This document shows, one piece after another, positions 7,108-7,396 of a stretch of 7,396 nt of DNA (its first letter is position 1; every line of letters starts with the position of its first letter). This DNA is from Ignavibacteria bacterium (lineage in GTDB: Bacteria > Bacteroidota > Ignavibacteria > Ignavibacteriales > Melioribacteraceae). Under the pieces are notes generated by a model. It was not told where the DNA came from. It worked only from the letters and a program-made list of their open reading frames with translations, and searched no databases. The DNA lies in assembly GCA_027347545.1 (NCBI GenBank), contig DAIEQT010000042.1, forward strand, positions 1 through 7,396, in the 5' to 3' direction. Position numbers and translations under genes: made by a program.

Positions 7108-7396
7108 TTACTTCAATAAAATCATTTTCTTTGTTTGAACAAAGCTTCCAGCTTGCAATCTATAAAAATAAACACCGGATGTTAATTTAGAATTGAGAAT
7201 TGAGAATTGAGAATTATATGTTCCGGCTTGTTTGTGTTCATCAACAAGCGTTGCGACTTCTCTTCCTAGCACATCGAAAACTTTTAATGTTACGTTTACC
7301 GTTTCACCTTTCACGTTTGACGGGATTGTATAGCTAATAGTGGTTTCCGGGTTAAATGGATTAGGATAGTTCTGCGACAATGAAAACTCAGTAGGA
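7108..7396 (-). CDS. C-terminal end of a second T9SS-exported protein (start beyond the window)
   Basis: The frame is open through the window end and reads PTEFSLSQNYPNPFNPETTISY, so the TTG at 7378-7380 is an internal Leu, not a start. What is visible is one type A T9SS sorting domain (FDVLGREVATLVDEHKQAG, SGVYFYRLQAGSFVQTKKMILLK). The protein is therefore a secreted cargo whose body and signal peptide lie outside the window. From SQNYP to the YN before the variable loop it matches the downstream protein at 50 of 55 residues. The loop here reads NSQFSILNSKL and is encoded by a heptanucleotide tandem repeat. It ends 20 bases before the next gene on the same strand. Confidence 0.88.
   Translation of the reverse strand, partial: PTEFSLSQNYPNPFNPETTISYTIPSNVKGETVNVTLKVFDVLGREVATLVDEHKQAGTYNSQFSILNSKLTSGVYFYRLQAGSFVQTKKMILLK
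7184..7215. repeat. AATTGAG heptanucleotide tandem repeat inside coding sequence
   Basis: The plus strand carries AATTTAG (one-base variant), then three AATTGAG units and a final AATT, about 4.6 copies. On the coding minus strand the 7-base unit passes through all three frames without a stop and gives NSQFSILNSKL. The opposite reading contains TGA stops. Similar AATTC-rich arrays are, from memory, common between genes in Bacteroidota and Ignavibacteria. Confidence 0.85.

Noticed and set aside
6680..7190. Plus-strand ORFs of 68 and 74 codons opposite the T9SS cargo gene.
   Set aside because: They are shadows of a well-supported minus-strand gene and show no domain or ribosome-site support.
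7108..7380. Treating the TTG at 7378-7380 as the start of a 90-residue protein.
   Set aside because: The frame continues upstream as PTEFS, the usual lead-in to a T9SS tail, so this is the end of a larger protein.
1..7396. CRISPR arrays, tRNA or rRNA genes, transposases, toxin-antitoxin or defence genes.
   Set aside because: No repeat-spacer pattern, RNA-gene signature or corresponding protein motif was seen on either strand.

Overview
The window looks like a fragment of a genome from Ignavibacteria or a nearby Bacteroidota lineage. The strongest evidence is two C-terminal secretion tails with the text SQNYPNPFNPETTISY and FDVLGREVATLV, which is the type IX secretion system (T9SS) sorting-domain style abundant in that group. 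The AT-rich composition and purine-rich or absent Shine-Dalgarno sequences agree with this. The assignment is an inference from sequence style, not from a marker gene.

Positions 1-5130 carry four plus-strand genes. They are the 3' two thirds of an ADP-forming acyl-CoA synthetase (cut by the window start), glycogen synthase glgA, a membrane-anchored metallophosphoesterase, and an atypical short-chain dehydrogenase/reductase (SDR)-fold protein. The SDR gene starts at a TTG inside the stop of the phosphoesterase gene. A probable terminator lies between glgA and the phosphoesterase, so the strand probably holds two transcription units.

Positions 5127-7396 are read on the minus strand. In transcription order they hold the end of a T9SS-exported protein (start beyond the window), a second T9SS-exported protein with a signal peptide and an unrecognised body, and a small zinc-binding protein (zinc ribbon plus B-box-like cluster plus DUF2007-like tail). 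Gaps of 20 and 32 bases suggest one operon. The two convergent units meet with both stop codons in one TTAA palindrome.

No complete new defence, mobile or biosynthetic system is visible. The most notable signal is at another scale: the two T9SS tails, 50/55 identical over their conserved part, have been interrupted in frame by three unrelated short repeats. These are a 28-bp near-perfect palindrome (5755-5782), a REP-like element (5694-5719) and an AATTGAG heptanucleotide array (7184-7215). All three are translated into extra residues in loops of the sorting domain, and two of them fall in the same loop.
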